From Fratercula arctica (Eukaryota > Chordata > Aves > Charadriiformes > Alcidae): a DNA stretch of 64,000 nt. The DNA lies in NCBI GenBank assembly GCA_947846985.1, contig CANTUZ010000006.1, positions 45,305,707 through 45,369,706 on the forward strand. Direction: 5' to 3'. Positions 25,723 to 40,490 of the stretch are shown here, piece by piece. Below the pieces are notes generated by a model. The model was not told the origin of the DNA, ran no database searches, and saw nothing but the letters and a program-made list of their open reading frames with translations. Position 1 is the first letter of the stretch; each line of letters starts with the position of its first letter. The translations under genes and the position numbers were made by a program.

Positions 25723-28700
25723 CTAGAAGTATGTTACAAAACTTTGGAGAATATTGATGAATTTGTCATGGTGTTTTTATCCACAGATTCTACTATGCTT
25801 TAAGGAATCTTTTGGCTAAACAAAATTTCTGGCCTGTAATAAAAGTGATGAAAGAAAATACAGGCTTTTGAACTTCCAATCCCCTCCATGTCATGAGATT
25901 ATGCATGAAGCACAGAAATTATTTCAAAACCAAACATCGTCTCTGTGTGTAATAGATGCAAAGCCAGAGCCCTTTGGCATCTATAGCACTCATCAGCATC
26001 GCGGCCAGAGGCTGAAAATCCTTCCACAAAATTCTGACAAACCTGATTACTAAAAAACTGTCAAATCTTTCCATGTCACGTGCAACCCAGCAATCAAAGA
26101 GGAGCCTACAACAGCTTATCTGATAAATCCTATTTCTCAACCTTATTACCAAAGGATAAACCGCTAAAACAAAACACACTCTTTTTTTTTTTTTTCTTTA
26201 CTATTGCTCTGAGTTTTTAGAATATGCAGCATATCTATATTTATCTGAAAATAAATCAACTGTGACTGGGGAGAAAAAAGGAAAGGAGCAATTTTAAGTA
26301 TGAAGTTTAAAGAAACTGTTTAGTGAAAAAAAACCCCAATCCCTTAGAAGTGTCTGAGTATAAAGCTCAGTGTCTCTGCTATTTCCACCTTAGGCACCTT
26401 CCTTCTCTTATCTCTCAGCCCCATCCGTGGCTCTTCTTGAACCTGGGGATTTGATTAAGGGCCCATGCTCAAACTAAAGCTTCACCATCATTTAATATCA
26501 TTTAATCGCACAGGTAATAATGACGAGTCAGGGCAGTGTCATGGAACCAGGACCCTTGAAAACAGTGTTAAATGAATGGCAAATGTTCTGCTAAGTGCTA
26601 TATTTAAATAAACTTGCTTTGATGTTGCTTATGCCTTAGCACTCATTTTTTAGGACTGTGGCTATTGGTGTTTTAGTAATATTTTACTACGACAAACATC
26701 CATGGAAACAATTTTGAAATTATGGGTGTTCAGGAAGCATGTTTGTAGACAAAAAGAGTGATTGTCCAGGTACTAGAAGTATTTGTATACTCAGGCTAAT
26801 CAGGGAGAAGGAGGTAGCTCCTAGAGAAAAGCAGAGATAAAGGTAAACAAACTCAAATAGTAATTTTATTCAGAATCTTCCTTATAAACAGTCCTAGGTA
26901 AATTCTTAAAGTTATTATGAAAAATATTGCATTATCATACAGTAAAGACACATGATACAGTTGCATTATTTCCTATTGCTAATCATCCACTAATATTTCT
27001 ACCAAAGTTGAATCTTTGTTCCTTGTACACAGAGCCTCTCTCTTGTTTATTGAAAGAAGGTAAAGAACAATATTGAAAATGTCATCTTGGGAAAACATTT
27101 TCCTTTCTCTAATCATGTTAGTTTTATCCCCAAACAGTGTGCTGTACGCATGAATTGGTAAATCATATTCATTGCTTATGCAACGCACAATATACTCACC
27201 ACATTGCATTCAATAGATCAACATTACAGTGACTGTTTTATTAACATTAACATCATATTATTAATGTACAATATCAGCAGCTTCTTTATGCTAATAATGA
27301 TTAATTGTACTTCTATTTTGGAAAACAGCCTCTCTCCAGTGATCTGTTAGAGTAACAGTTGGTGCTAGCGTATCTTCCTCAAAGCTTACAAATAATTTGG
27401 TATAACAGATAAATATATGCCGATCAGTCTTATTAATCTCTTAGCAGATTTCATAAGGCCATTCTTTTATAGAAGTCAGGCATTATACTTTTTTTTTACT
27501 GTTTTTCACTGAAGAGTTTCTCCAGTGGCACCATTTAAAATCTGAGCGTACTAAATCAGGATGTCTCCTAGGTTTACCTCATTAACTCCACTGGAATTGC
27601 ACCATGTTTTATTTGATCCAAACATTTCTGAAGTTCTGAGACTATGTCTTATTTAAAGGGAAGAGTGTGTGGAAATTTGTTGTAAAAATGATACACGTGA
27701 TATGGAAATGGAAATATTTTAAATAGGAATTTAATATTTAGTACATAACCAAGCAGGTTTCAACCCTAGAAGAAGCCCAAACACCAGAAATTCAGATTGG
27801 ATTCTGTGAAATATGCAGTCAAAATAGAATTATTAAACACTCATCATAGAATTGGTCCATGAAATGGTGGGGAAATGTTCATAAAAATGGTTCCTATTCT
27901 CAGAAGAACACTTCCATATCAATTTTATTTCCAAAATAGGTCACTCTCTGTTATTAAATAACTATTGCTCGCTTGATTTCTGTTTTTAGAGGAAAACTAC
28001 AAGGCTGACATGAAACTTGGGAGGTTTTTTGACTACAATGTACTTCTAAATGAGACCTACTTCTACTCCTCCTAGTTCTTTTCTACATCTTGTACTAGTT
28101 CCTCTTGTTGAATATTCAAATTCAGGATGAGATTATCCCCTAATTTATTTCCTTTTGCTCTGGGTTGCTTGCAGAGCCTTTTTTCCCCACTCTTCTCACT
28201 CTCACCACTTGTTCAAAAGGAGGTGGGATGAAAGGGGTATATTTATGGCAGTCCTTTGTGATATATATTATGGTTTTTAAAATGTGTTTCATACTGGACC
28301 AGATCCATGGGTGCACACGTACAGACAAATTCAGGAACAAGAGAAGCAAACAATGTTGGCAACATGTGGACAACAACTACATTTTATAGCATCTCAAGGG
28401 CAGGGTTTATTTTTTACCTAGGATATTCACAAGCGATATAATAAAGATGTAAGAAATATTCAAAACACTGAGTAGAATCCAACGAGACCTAAAAACCTCA
28501 CTGAGTTTATATGTGAAAACATATAAAGAGGCTTAGATGGAGATCATCCATATTGTGGAAACAGTAGAGTCAATTCCTCTCTAAGGGACCTGCATGAGAT
28601 GCCCAGCCCAGCAGTCCATATGCAGTCCCCACACTGCACCTACCCAAATGGCTACGGACACTGTGACCCACCGGCATTGTCCCTTTGCCCCTTTCCCCAC

Positions 28701-31700
28701 CACCTGCATGCCCACGGATGATGTGCCTACTCCATCATGGGTGCTTAGAGACAGGCAACCACCCATTAGGTTTCCTGATGAGGACGGAACTTATTACCAC
28801 GGGCAGCTCGTCCCTCTTCTACTTGGTGCACCACAAGAGCATCCACTGTAAAGATGGCAACCATGGTAACTGTAGCTATATAGTTATATAGCTCACATTT
28901 CTGACAAATTGGCAGCAAAGTGCTTCCCATATCTCTTCTAAAAGTAGCCATTATGGTATCTCCTGCATTTTATCTTGCAATAAAACACCTGATTTTAGAA
29001 GTTTTTAGGAAATATCAATACACGGTGTTTGCCACTTGGTGTTTTTTGGCCTCATAAACCCTGTTATTATTCATTTTGTTTTGCGTAACTGCATGCCAAT
29101 TAATTTTCTGTTAAACAAACTTACCTATGCAGAAACACACAATCCCCAACGGCGTAATACTTGTTTGCTTCCCCTTCTCATTTTCTTCCCCAAATGAGCT
29201 GCAGGCATTTTAGATACCGACTATAACTGTAAATCTCCAAAGCTGTCTAGAAGAGGTGGTCTGTGGATATGAGGATGCAATCCAAATATTCTTCTAAATG
29301 CACTGGGATTGAGCCATGAAGATGAATTCTTGCAAAGCACTCGTGTTTGAAAGAGAAGCTCAACTATGTTGCCTTTCATGTACTGTGCATTATCTTCCAG
29401 GTTTTGTATTATTTCCTAGTGTTGTCAGGTCAACTTTAGAAATCGGTGACATATCAAGATATGAACAAGGACCTGTTTTCTTAGACCTCTGCCAGCTAGA
29501 GGTGATTGCAGGGTGTACATATGGTAGCTCTTCTGTGCTTGGTACAACCTATACCTGGACCAAAGTATTTATTGTATGCAGTATCTTAGGAAGTATGTGG
29601 CCCTTGAGACGACCGAGCTGGCGTTACTGCCAGAATAAGTTATGTTACAGCTAAATAATGTTACAACCAAAAGAAGATCATTGTGGTAGAGGAAGAGGTA
29701 GGAAAAGGTTTAAAGGAAACTTTTCTTTCCCAAAGGCTCTATGTTTCTTCACCTTCCATCCTTACAATCTAAAAATGTTATCTCTATTACCACAGCAATC
29801 TTTTTTTAAGACTTTACAGGTTATTTCTGTGTGCATGTACATTTTGGTGGCTTTTTTTCCCCTTTGCTCTCTTTTATGTGTGTGTGAAAAATGAAAAAAA
29901 ATCTAGGAGATAAAATAAAATATATTTCATTAGTAAAAGCTTTTCAGATCTTTACTTTATTAACCATTAGTGCCACTAGTCAGGGAAAAAAAAGAATCCT
30001 TCACAGTCAACAATTCCCAAGTGGATTCTCTTAGACAGCAAAAAAGGGTAAAAAATAGCTGCATTAAAAAAAATATGGAAAGTACCAACCTACTGCCTTA
30101 TCGCCTCATGATTATGTTACTTACTTTTACCTGATGAAAAGAAATACTTGCTATAAATGTAAAACAACATGATCTGAAGCAGAAGTGCTGGTAGCCTGGC
30201 ACACAACTGAATGATTTACATCAAATATATTGCAGTTATTGCTACCATACCCTGTTTTCCCGTCATATTTTGTATCCTCCTGACTAACCATGAGGTAAAG
30301 AACTGTACACAAATGCTTCATTTAGGAACTTTTGATTTGTCATGAATGCTCTACAGCCACCAAGTGAATTGCTGAATATAAAAAATCTTTGTGTTTCATC
30401 TGAGTATGAAAAAGAATGACATATTTTATAGGATCAAATAATCACATCCTTCTTCCTATATTCCTTTTTTTGGAATCTAAAAGTCAATGTCACCGTAAGA
30501 AATATTCATCTAAGTTTCCTACTCTGCATTTGTCTGATAAATTTTTATCATCATCGTCATTTACATGTACTTGATATTTGGCACTAACACACAGGAAAAC
30601 AAGAAGCCATCTTTCAACTTGTGACCTCCGCAGTAAACTCTATTTTTGGGTAATTCCTGAGATCACCTGGAGCCCTGTTGAGGTTATGTAGCACACCATT
30701 CTCATACACACTTTGCAACTCCCCTGCAAAATTAGGCTTCTCTTCACATCTACAAGGGAGCTCTTTAAGGGTATAGGGGGAACTCCTAAAAATGCGCACT
30801 AAGTATTCTTAAAAGGAAGAAAGATCCCAAAGGTTTGGTGGTTCCATGAGCCAAAGGATATGTTTCATATGAGATGGTTAAAGTGGCAGGGTGACATCAT
30901 GTCTGTAGCTAATCCAGGCATTAATGGCCAAGGTATGCTATATGAGCCCCAAGTTGGCTAGGACTCAGACTTGGACTTCAACTGGTGGACCATCCTGGGG
31001 GATCGGATTTGATCTTAGATGGACTGGGAGTGTTATGATGACAGTTCTCGCTGTGCTAGTTAGTAATTTCTATTTCTGATGCAGGCTGGAAGTGTGAAGT
31101 GAAGAATCATGGGAAAAATATCATGAGGAAAAGATTTTTGTTCTCCAAAAGTGAAGATTATGTTGAGGTCAAAAGGATGAAGAGAAGTGTTTGTACCAGA
31201 ATTGATAAATTAGTCTAAACATTTCAAATATCCCTGGCTTATAAGTAATGGTTAAATTATAGAAAGGAATTTAAACCAGTACTGTCTGATTTCTCCTGAT
31301 AGTTAGGTTTTCTTAATAGAGGACATTAGACATCTGTGATGAAGCTCTCTGACCCTTTGTACCAAACATGAAGGAAAAAAAAAAGATGTTGCAATGTTAT
31401 GCTTCAATAGGGTTACTGAAGTTTAACACACACATTCTAGACACCTCATTTCTGCAAAAACAGGAGTTGATTTTCCACGAACTGAGATAATTTTCTAGGT
31501 CCCAGTGGAGACAGTCCTTATTCATATAGCTGCGAAAAAGGAAGGTCCATAGAGTTTGCAATAAACTTTGCTTCTTGCCTAAAGATAGAGCAACCAGAAT
31601 TACCTTTGCAGCAGGAATAACGATGGCCTCCATCTTATTGATTTTCTATGCTATTGCAGATCTGGAATATTGTCTGCTCCTGCCCAGCTAGAGGTGTTCT

Positions 31701-34700
31701 GTGAATTTCTGAAATTTAAATATTTATTGTTCTTTCAGTAATTTTTCAAAGTTTCTCTGAGTTTTTCAACTTCCCTAATCCTTAGACAATCTATGCCTAT
31801 GGGAAGTAAAATTTTTAACGCTATGAAAAGCCCAAGTATTTTTAGAGAGGGCATCATGTATTGATTATTGCCAAATCTCAGTGGACTAAGACACTATATT
31901 ATTGTCAGCATTTTTATTGCTGACATTGCTTTTTCTTTTTTTCCCTTTAATAGTTACAAGTGTCTCTAATATATTTTAGACCAATCTGTTCCACCAGCTA
32001 GAAGGCACTGAGAACTTTTCATAAGAACCGTACCTAGCTTTGAGAGACAGAAAAGTGAATATACTTTCTGTTTGTATCATACATTATAAGTCCACAAGCT
32101 AAAAAAGAGAAATGCTGTTTCTTTTTGTTTTGACGAGCAAAGAGAATAATCTCGTTCTTTTCTTGATCTAGCTATCCCTTTGCAGACTATGGATTTCTTA
32201 TATACAATGTAAAAATGTTATAGAAAATGAAACGTGTGAAGGGTAGATAGAAACAAATCTATCGGGACGCATAGAAACAGGAATTCATCAGGGGAACTGG
32301 GCCCAGAACACACACAGATAATTTGTGAATGACGAAGATTGTGCCCGTCTGGAAAATTTTATGAAAAGTTCAGTTTGATGCATTGTCTGGGAGGCAAAGC
32401 CCTCCTTGCTTCTCTTATCCTCTCTCTGCAGCTTGGTAAATATTTACCCTCTTAAAACAACCTTGCACAAAGTCGAAAAGAGAGGCCCCGGCTCTTTGTC
32501 CCAAACTGTTTAAGGCCCCGTTGGAGCCAACAGGAGTGATGCAGGGCTGGTGATAAACATTGACCACAGAACAAATAACTAAACTAAAAATTCTGAGAAT
32601 AATCTACCTGTTCTGCGCATAGTGATGTGTCTTTGTGGCTAGCAAAATTTTGTTTCTGTATTTGTCCTTGATAAATAGCTTTTTATATCTCCTGCTTTAG
32701 CTTATTCAAAGAAGAAAATCATATCAAGAGATTTTCTTCTTTCCTTATGACATAACTTGGCATACTCCCTGATATTAAGCAGACCTTTTTTTCAGATACC
32801 GATAGCACATTGCTGTTCCCAAACAGACCCAGGTAACCAAGGCCACTGTCGGCGAGAGGTTTATCTGTGGTGTTCCTATCAGAAAATGGGCAGAGTAACA
32901 CAGGTCAAGCAAGCTGGGGCTCGAGTGAAAGCAGGGGGAAATTAACAGAAAAGCCCAACTTACAATATCTTAAATAAACCACTTGTTCAATTCGCTCTTC
33001 TCTTTGATTTTAATATTCAGGAGGCTTGGGCTGGCCTGAACCTGCTGGATTCAAGCTGTGCATACAGTACTCCTCCCTGCCGGCACGCTAAGTAATATTT
33101 TTATTTCTTCCGCTGCTCTCCAAAGTAGGGGTGATGTCAGTGGGGATGGCGTGACAGTCCAGACAGGAACCTCAGGATCCCCGGATTTCCTCCTGCCTTT
33201 GAGACGTGCCATTCCTGTGTCTCGGTGTCCCTTGTAAAACATGGGAGGAAGGAGGGAGGGCACCGAAGGAGTCCCCGGGAGAGATGGAGCGGAGCAGGAA
33301 TGCTGCAGCTGCTTCCCACCGGCACGTGGAGGGAGCAGAAACCACTCCAGAAATGAGGAGTGGAGATAACTGATCTCCACTTGAAAGGACTTTAAGAAAA
33401 CATGCAACTGCTCAAGTTCCTGGGAGCAACGTGTGAGAGGGAGGAGAGCTGCCCCTCATCTCTGCGCCCGCACAAGGCAAGCGCTCTGGAAAACCTGATG
33501 GGCCATCACCCAGGTACGCACATCATCAACACCAGGGGTCTTTTCTCAGAAAATGTTTCTTCTCCTCCTCTTCTGTGGTGTTTCCTATTGCCTAAGTAAG
33601 AGGACGCATGGAATGAGTGTCGGAGCTATACAAACTCCAAGAATCTTTCTGCACTTTACGATTTGCTTATCCTCACTTGCTCTGGGGAGCACCCTTCAAA
33701 CCTTCTCTGCAAAGGCAAAACCTAACATTGTCATTGTGGTCATGCTTTAAAATAACGCAGATTTTTTTAGCAAAGTTCTAAGCAAAATCGAAAGTCTTTC
33801 ATAAATTCTACATACCCAGAGAGCCGTTACAGAGTAAATAATATGGATCACATTGTGAGTGTCCCAGCTAAACTCCTCCTAATATACAGCACAGGTCAGC
33901 AGAACAATACTGCTGTGAATTTAATTAGCAGAGTTCTCCTTTCTGCATTTGTTACACACAAACACTTCTTTCTACAAATAACATTATTTTCTTTTTTACC
34001 TTTGTTGTGTTATTCCCAGTGCCTGTCTTTTTAGTGCCATTTCGCCGTTTCTTACAGGTTCCTCTGTACTGTAATTATGCCAGTCTGTTGTCCAAATATA
34101 CTTTTTTTGGTACTGAAATACAAAGGTTGGGACTGCATGAAGAAAGGTAGAATAACTTCCACAGAATTATTTCAGTTACTTCAGAGACTGCATATAATGT
34201 TTTTACAGCTTTCCATAGATTTTCCTTCCCCCTATACTTGCACATATTTGATAGTCACTCAGACAATAAGACATCCCGACTATCACAGCGTAGGAAAAGA
34301 AACTGCTGCGCCTATATCTATTATGAGCACATAGTGCAGTCTACATAGATATTTTACATGAGACAAGTGGCTATTGTCAAAGAGACTGGTAATATCTTGC
34401 CTGAACATTTTCAAGCTGGCTCTAGGACTGTATATGCAATGCTAGCAGTGATGGAGTAGGTACAATATTCCTACAGTAGCATAGTTCCCTGCAGACGTCA
34501 GTAGGTTTTATCAGGCTCAGAGGGAATGTCTGACTGTTTATTGCACTGTTGAAGTTCTCTTGCTCTGATGAGCTCAATCCAGATCAGGCTTTTAAAAAGC
34601 ACTGACTCTTTAATTTTGCATTTTAATACTTTTTGACTAGGAGTGGGTCTGAACTTTTTTGCAAGTTTTTATCAGAAACAAACAAAAGTGAAATATTTCC

Positions 34701-36979
34701 CAAAGACTGCTCTACAGTCCATAGTCTGGTATAATTTCAGGTTTGAAATGTGTAAACAACATGATTAGGCAACATGACAATTGCCATGTAAGATAAAGCT
34801 GCAAGAACTAAGTTTCTAAAATTCCAAGCAGACCTTGGGACTGGATGGTAATAGTTAAATATATGAACTCCAGGTCTCTTAAGATAAACAACAGAAATCC
34901 AGCGAGGCTGGCTGCATGATGTACCGGATGGATATTCAGAGATACCCACTTAAAAATATTTGTTCATCAGTATGGGAGGCCAGCTTTCTTGCGTTAGCTC
35001 GAACCTTTCCCTCCAGCAAGGTTATAGAGTGGCATTATAATTTCATTATAAGATGTAGTGAGGCATGGGATGAGCACAGTCTTCCCGATGATATGTATAA
35101 GACTGTTCTGAACTGAAGGCACAAGGAGGTGCCTCACATTAAACGACGGGAAATTGCACAGCCCAGTTAAAATATTGACTCAGAACTTTATGCAGCAAAG
35201 TGCTTCAGCTTAAGTCCATCCTTTTTCAGCAAAGCACTTATTTTCGTGGGTAGCTTTAAGCACCAACATAAGTCAGTTGATTTTAATAGGGCTTTGCTGC
35301 ATAGACGCAGCTTGTTCAAACTAAACCCAGAAAAACTGTTTAGCCAGGGCCATCCAGGTTTCCTGGCGGAGGCCAGGAGATATTAGCTCTTTCACTAGCT
35401 TCCCTCTCTCACCTTTGCCTTTCCCCGAACCCTTAGCTCGTTTGCTGGCCGAGGGACGGGTCTGTCACTGTGCCAGGCTGCGGGAGAAGATGCTTCTACC
35501 AGAGCAGCTTCACTCTGGCATGTGACCCAGGGCAATGGCATTTCTGCTATTCCCTTCCATTTCCCACTTGCATCTACCCCAGCATAACTCTTCTCATTAC
35601 TCCTCAGAGCACGGCAGGGACAGCAATCAGATACCTGACTCCATTTCCTTGCAGGCACCTGCTTGCTGGAAATCTATCAAGGGCAGCAAGCACTGCGATA
35701 GGATTAGGAGGATAACAAGCTAAAACCTTACCCTGCCAGACCTGCAAGAATCAGGGTTATGAAGGAACTAGGGGGACTTAAATTCCAAAAAGTCTGTACT
35801 ACATATGACCTAGGATTGCGGTACTCCTTTTGATGGCAGTTTACTTACACACAAAGATAAAAAAGAAGGAGAAAAAATTAAAAAAAATTAAAAACATTAA
35901 AATTAATAAAAAATTAAGAAGAAAAACAAAGAAAAAATAAATTCCATATTCCTAAGCCTACTGTTACACAGCTATGATTTACCATCTTATTATTCATCAC
36001 AGTGTTGAAGGTGCTGCAAAGCAGGTAACCTCTATAGGATCTCCAGCCTGGAGATCTCCACTGGACTTCACAGTGCTGCACATCACTATTGGTGAGAAGG
36101 GAAGCAGTAGGGAGGAGGGGATGTATCATCCCATGATGACATTTGGTAACACAGGCCCTGCAGGCGCAAGCTGAAGCTGCTGAGATCTTTCTGGTTTATA
36201 AGGCCCTTGTGCAGCAGTTAATCTTGTCTTATAGTATATTATTGATATTTCCCTAAAGGAGGGGGATTCACCCTTTCTAATTATAAGAAGCCGCTAGAAA
36301 ATAAATGAAACCAATTAGTAATAAATGACGGATCTCAAGAGTGTTGAATCCAGATTATCCATTGCAGATGTGAACTGGAGGCAGCTAATGGCAAAAGACA
36401 CTGGTCTCTAACTTCTCAATTGAAATACTATGGCTGAGTTGGTGGCTGTATTATAACACTATTTACAGACACTCTGTGAAATCACAGGCATAATAAATCC
36501 AGAGAAAGTGCTAGTGAAATTGAGAGGGAAATTCGCACTTCATTGAATTCAGTGTCAACTTCCATTAAACTCAAAGGGACGTGAGAGTCTTCACGGGGTT
36601 ACTGAGCATCTGTAAACATTTCCAAGTATGCCCCAAGTTACAGGTTTATTTTTCAGTTCAAAGAAATTGGCCAGGCAAAGGTACATTTATTTCTTATTAT
36701 AGAAATAGGAGAGCAAAGAAGAATGAGACAAAAGGCTTGATAAGAGAGCAAAGATATTTAAAAAATTGGTCAAAATCTTACAATATTTGGGGTACTACAC
36801 AGTTTGGGAACTCCATTGGGTATGAGGAACCTAATCTAATATTACTTATGCCTTTTTTTTTTTAATAGTTCTTGGCAACACATATTCATTCTAGTGTGGC
36901 TCCAAAAACACTCAGCATCTCACATTTCAGGTCTGATCTGTTTCACGTTGAGACACTGAACTAATGGACATGTTTCACA

Positions 36980-37350
36980 AAACCACAGAATGGTTGAGGT
37001 TGGAAGGAATTTCCTGGAGATCTTCTGGTCCAACCTCCTGCTCAAGCAGGACCACCTAGAGCCAGCTGCCGAGACCCGTGTCAGATGGCTTTTGAATATG
37101 TCCGAGGGTGAAGACTCCACAATCTCTCCAGGCAACTGGTTCCAGTGCTCGGTCACCTTCACAGTAAAAAAGTGTTTCCAGATGTTCCTGTGTTTCTGTT
37201 TTGCCCATTGCCTCTTGTCCTGTAACCGGGCACCACTGGAAAAAGCCTGGCTCCGTCCTCTTTGCACCCGCTCTTCAGGTATTTATATAGATTAATAAGA
37301 TTCCACTTCAGCCTTCTCTTCTCTAGGCTGAGCAGTCCCAGCTCTGTTTG
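36980..37350 (-). mobile_element. CR1 LINE 3' fragment
   Basis: On the minus strand this reads from the ORF2 end (CTGGGACTGCTCAGCCTAG, then a decayed LEKRRLK-like stretch and a TRGNGQ-like stretch) into the CR1 3' UTR. It ends at AGGTTGGACCAGAAGATC and CCTTCCAACCTCAACCATTC, then TGTGGTTTT. It is 5'-truncated, as is normal for CR1. Its sequence differs clearly from the copies at 40268 and 56447, so it belongs to another and apparently older subfamily. Confidence 0.93.
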
Positions 37351-37780
37351 GAGAATGCTTCTTCTTTAGCTGTCTTCTCCAAAAGGCAAAACATCAGCTA
37401 ATCTCAAGGCAGGGGGAGCAAGATCGCTGGATTTTATATTAATGAATAAGACAGTCGAAATGAGAAAAAAACCCTACTGTGATGAGGTTAAAGAGCTGTT
37501 GATCAACTAAAGCTTCTGGCTTAAGGAAGACAGGAAGACAAGAAGAGAGGAAGGATATCTAAACATTTCAGTGATAAACAATATTTAAAGTCTCCCAGCA
37601 GTAACCAGAGAGGCAATCGCGTACGCTACGAAAGCAAAGCTGGCATCTCACTCTCTTCTAACTCTCCCTGTGTTGAAGGTTACACTCAACAAAGCACTGC
37701 AATTCCTGGGCATGTGTGACATGCTATTACTCGTACATTCGTTTTAGTTATAAATACATGCTTAATTGTTTTGGAGTTTT

Positions 37781-37801
37781 TGTGTGTGTGTGTGTGTGTG
37801 T
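37781..37801 (+). repeat. (TG)10 dinucleotide repeat
   Basis: Ten perfect TG units plus a T, just downstream of the CR1 copy that ends near 37350. Confidence 0.95.
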
Positions 37802-37982
37802 CAAAGCACAACCTGTACATTGACTTCTGTTGAAAGACTTATTGACGTCTGTTAAAAGTGGGGGTTGGCTCAGCTCCTACATTTGGGTTAACTTTAAAGC
37901 CTACAAACTTCAATTGAAAGACTTTCATTGACTTCAGTCACCTTTAGATGAAGTTTCTAGTGCAAAATATTGAACCTATTTG

Positions 37983-37986
<4 letters not shown>

Positions 37987-38014
<28 letters not shown>
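37987..38014 (+). repeat. A28 homopolymer
   Basis: Twenty-eight consecutive A residues followed by GAAGAGAATG. No gene-like sequence or target duplication is evident around it. Confidence 0.95.
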
Positions 38015-40267
38015 GAAGAGAATGAAATCAAAACATGATTGAAAATAAAATCACAAAGTTTTCTTGAAATCTGGGTTTTTAATTGCTGCTCAGAGCTAAA
38101 AGTTCAAACACAAGAGTGGAGGTAAGCTCTGCTAGCCTGAAGCTTTAATAGTTATAAACAAGCTGGAGTGATAAGAAGGGCAAAATGATATTTGTTAAGA
38201 AATGAACTACAGCTGAAGTCCCTGTATGGGAACACCCTGGTTGGCCAACATTATGGAAAATCACCTTGTCACCTTTATTTATGATAAAGCAGAAAAATAC
38301 AGAGGAATCCTGCAGATTTCTTAGAGCTTCATAACACTGAGCAACAGTCCAGGCAGCACGGAGAGGAAAAGCAAGAAATATAAAGGAAAGGGGAAAAAAT
38401 ACCTGGGTAATTGAAAACTACCTCATGCAATTTTCTAGAGGGATGCAAAAGGAAAATAGAGAGATTACTTAGTTATTAGTGAGAGATATTAATTAACAGC
38501 AAAGGAAAATGACCTAAGTGTCTTGGTTATGTGCATTTGGATTGAGACTGGAGATTAAAGTGTATCACATGCAGGTGAACTCTGGATTCTGGTGTAGAAA
38601 AAAAATGCATGTGTTCACATTATGCAGCTTGCTGGATTTTAACAATCTAAATATTGACTGAGATAAGTATTACACACACACACAAAAGAGAAGCTATTTG
38701 ACTAGTGGAAATGGTCCTTCTCTTTGAAGATTTTCTTGATTAATGAGTTTCTTCTTTTACTATTGTACATTTCGAGCTAGTCACAAATCCAGGTCTGAAG
38801 CTCTGTAGTGTTTAATCTGGTTGTTGGCAATGTTGCTTCTCAGGTTGGAATACTTGATGAGACTAAGGTCCACGGAAGGAAGCAGCAAAAAGTTTTCCTT
38901 CATAATGCAGGTGACAGTGAAGCAAAACTCCATCGTCAGCAGTTCTGACCACCTTTCTGGTTATGTTTGGCAAATCTGAGATCTACAATCAATCAATGAA
39001 CTGAACTTCCCCATATAGTGTTGAATTACAGTGTGTCTCAGAAGCAGCCAAGATAACTGGCTAGGGGACTGTAAAATGAAGTCAAGCAAATAAGTCCTGA
39101 TTCCCAAACAATGAATGAGAAGTTCTATAATTCAAACAGAAATACCCTTGTAGCAGTACATGTATTTATTGCAAACCACAATTCGTTTCTTTACATTTTA
39201 TTTTACAAATTCGCCATTACTTGCTTCAGTTACGGTGAAATGGCCTACTGTATTTCAAGATATTTCAAGCTGATCTTGTAGGTCGCTTTTCTACGTCAAG
39301 AAATATTCAGACAATTGAACAATCAGATTACTGAAAAACTGTTAAGTGCCTTGCGATGCAAAGAACTGAGAGCTATTTAAGAACTAATGTGAAAAATGGC
39401 AACTTGTAGACTATCAGGTAGGTCTAAAAGGGAAAAAAGGAAAAATAATTCAATATGATTAGACATGACTGTATCCAACAAGCACACTTTTGTTTTGAAA
39501 TTGTGAGAGAAGAATGTTATTTCTTAGAAGATTTTCTTTCAGATTGTAGAGGAAGATACCTCTACTCTGTAACGTGTATTTTGTCCTTGCAGTCTCCATG
39601 GTTTGTAAGAGTAATCTGATTGAAAAGAATTGGATGCACAGAAATGAGAACTTTTTTACACTGGAGAAGCTAAAATGGATCCTCTGTATTAAAAATAGCA
39701 AAGATTATTTATACAAGAAAAGAGGTGTTCAATCAATCATTTTTAAAGAAGAAACAAGGCCAAAAAGAAAAATGTTGCATTAATGATAGCTATTTGTCAA
39801 TTCTGCAGAGATTTCTCTGGAATGAGAGGCTGTTGGGTTCATTTGAGTGGACACACCACAAAACCATTATTTTAAACGGCTGGTAACTTTGGCCAAAGGA
39901 CTAAGTGAGCATTTGCAACTAAGTGCCACATAAAAAACGAATAAAACTTAGAATCCTAGAGTCTGTGTTTTGCTGTGCTTTATTGATTAAGATTTCCCAG
40001 GCCTGCAGTACTGAACTAAATCTGCTCACTCTAGGTTATAAAGGTAGGTAAATATTAACAGATTAATTCCTTCAGTGCCGACAGGAAAACTGAGACACAA
40101 GAGGTTTACATGAGCGTGTCCTTCTTTTGCACAAACTTTGAAGAGACTCAGCTTGTGCTTGGTTTCTCTCCTGTATGAAGCAGGCAAGAAGAACCACTGC
40201 CGTCCATTCTGAGCTGGCACACTTTTATCTGCAAGGTTTGCAAAATGGTTAATTTAAAGCGGGGAGC

Positions 40268-40490
40268 TGGGTAGAGAAGCAACTTCACTGTCAATGTGGT
40301 GAGACACTGGCCCAGGTTGCCCAGAGAAGCTGTGGCTGCCCCATCCCTGGAGGTGTTCAAGGCCGGGCTGGATGGGGCTTGGAGCAACCTGGTCTGGTGG
40401 GAGGTGTCCCTGCCCAGGGCAGGGAGGTGGGACTGGATGGTCTTTAAGCTCCCTTTCAACCCAAACCATTCTACAATTCTATGATTCTAT
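40268..40490 (+). mobile_element. CR1 LINE 3' terminus, young-looking
   Basis: This short copy contains the standard CR1 3' UTR: GCCCAGAGAAGCTGTGGCTG, GGAGGTGTTCAAGGCC, GGATGGTCTTTAAG and CCCTTTCAACCCAAACC. It ends in imperfect octamer repeats (ATTCTACA, ATTCTATG, ATTCTAT). The core from about 40308 to 40430 is nearly identical to the copy in the BCHE intron. The left edge is approximate because the first 40 bases are diverged. Confidence 0.95.

Larger units (their letters stand above)
13352..36979. other. Gene-free intergenic DNA
   Basis: No gene is recognised in these 23.6 kb. Contents are A/T homopolymers, a GC-richer patch at 20040-20560 containing the longest reading frame of the window (180 codons, no recognisable family), and a 168-codon frame at 17323-17829 with no recognisable domain. 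Two unique segments (14800-15250 and 20750-20930) have a conserved-noncoding texture, which is a guess from appearance only. Confidence 0.65.
37351..40267. other. Gene-free intergenic DNA between two CR1 copies
   Basis: This contains the TG and A28 repeats, a short (CA)n at about 38672-38683 and otherwise unique AT-rich sequence. No exon or RNA gene was recognised. Confidence 0.7.

Noticed and set aside
40296..40484. Open frames shared between 40.3 kb and 56.5-56.8 kb (REAVAAPSLEVF-type peptides)
   Set aside because: They are chance frames through the CR1 3' UTR. The similarity is explained by the repeat, not by a protein family.
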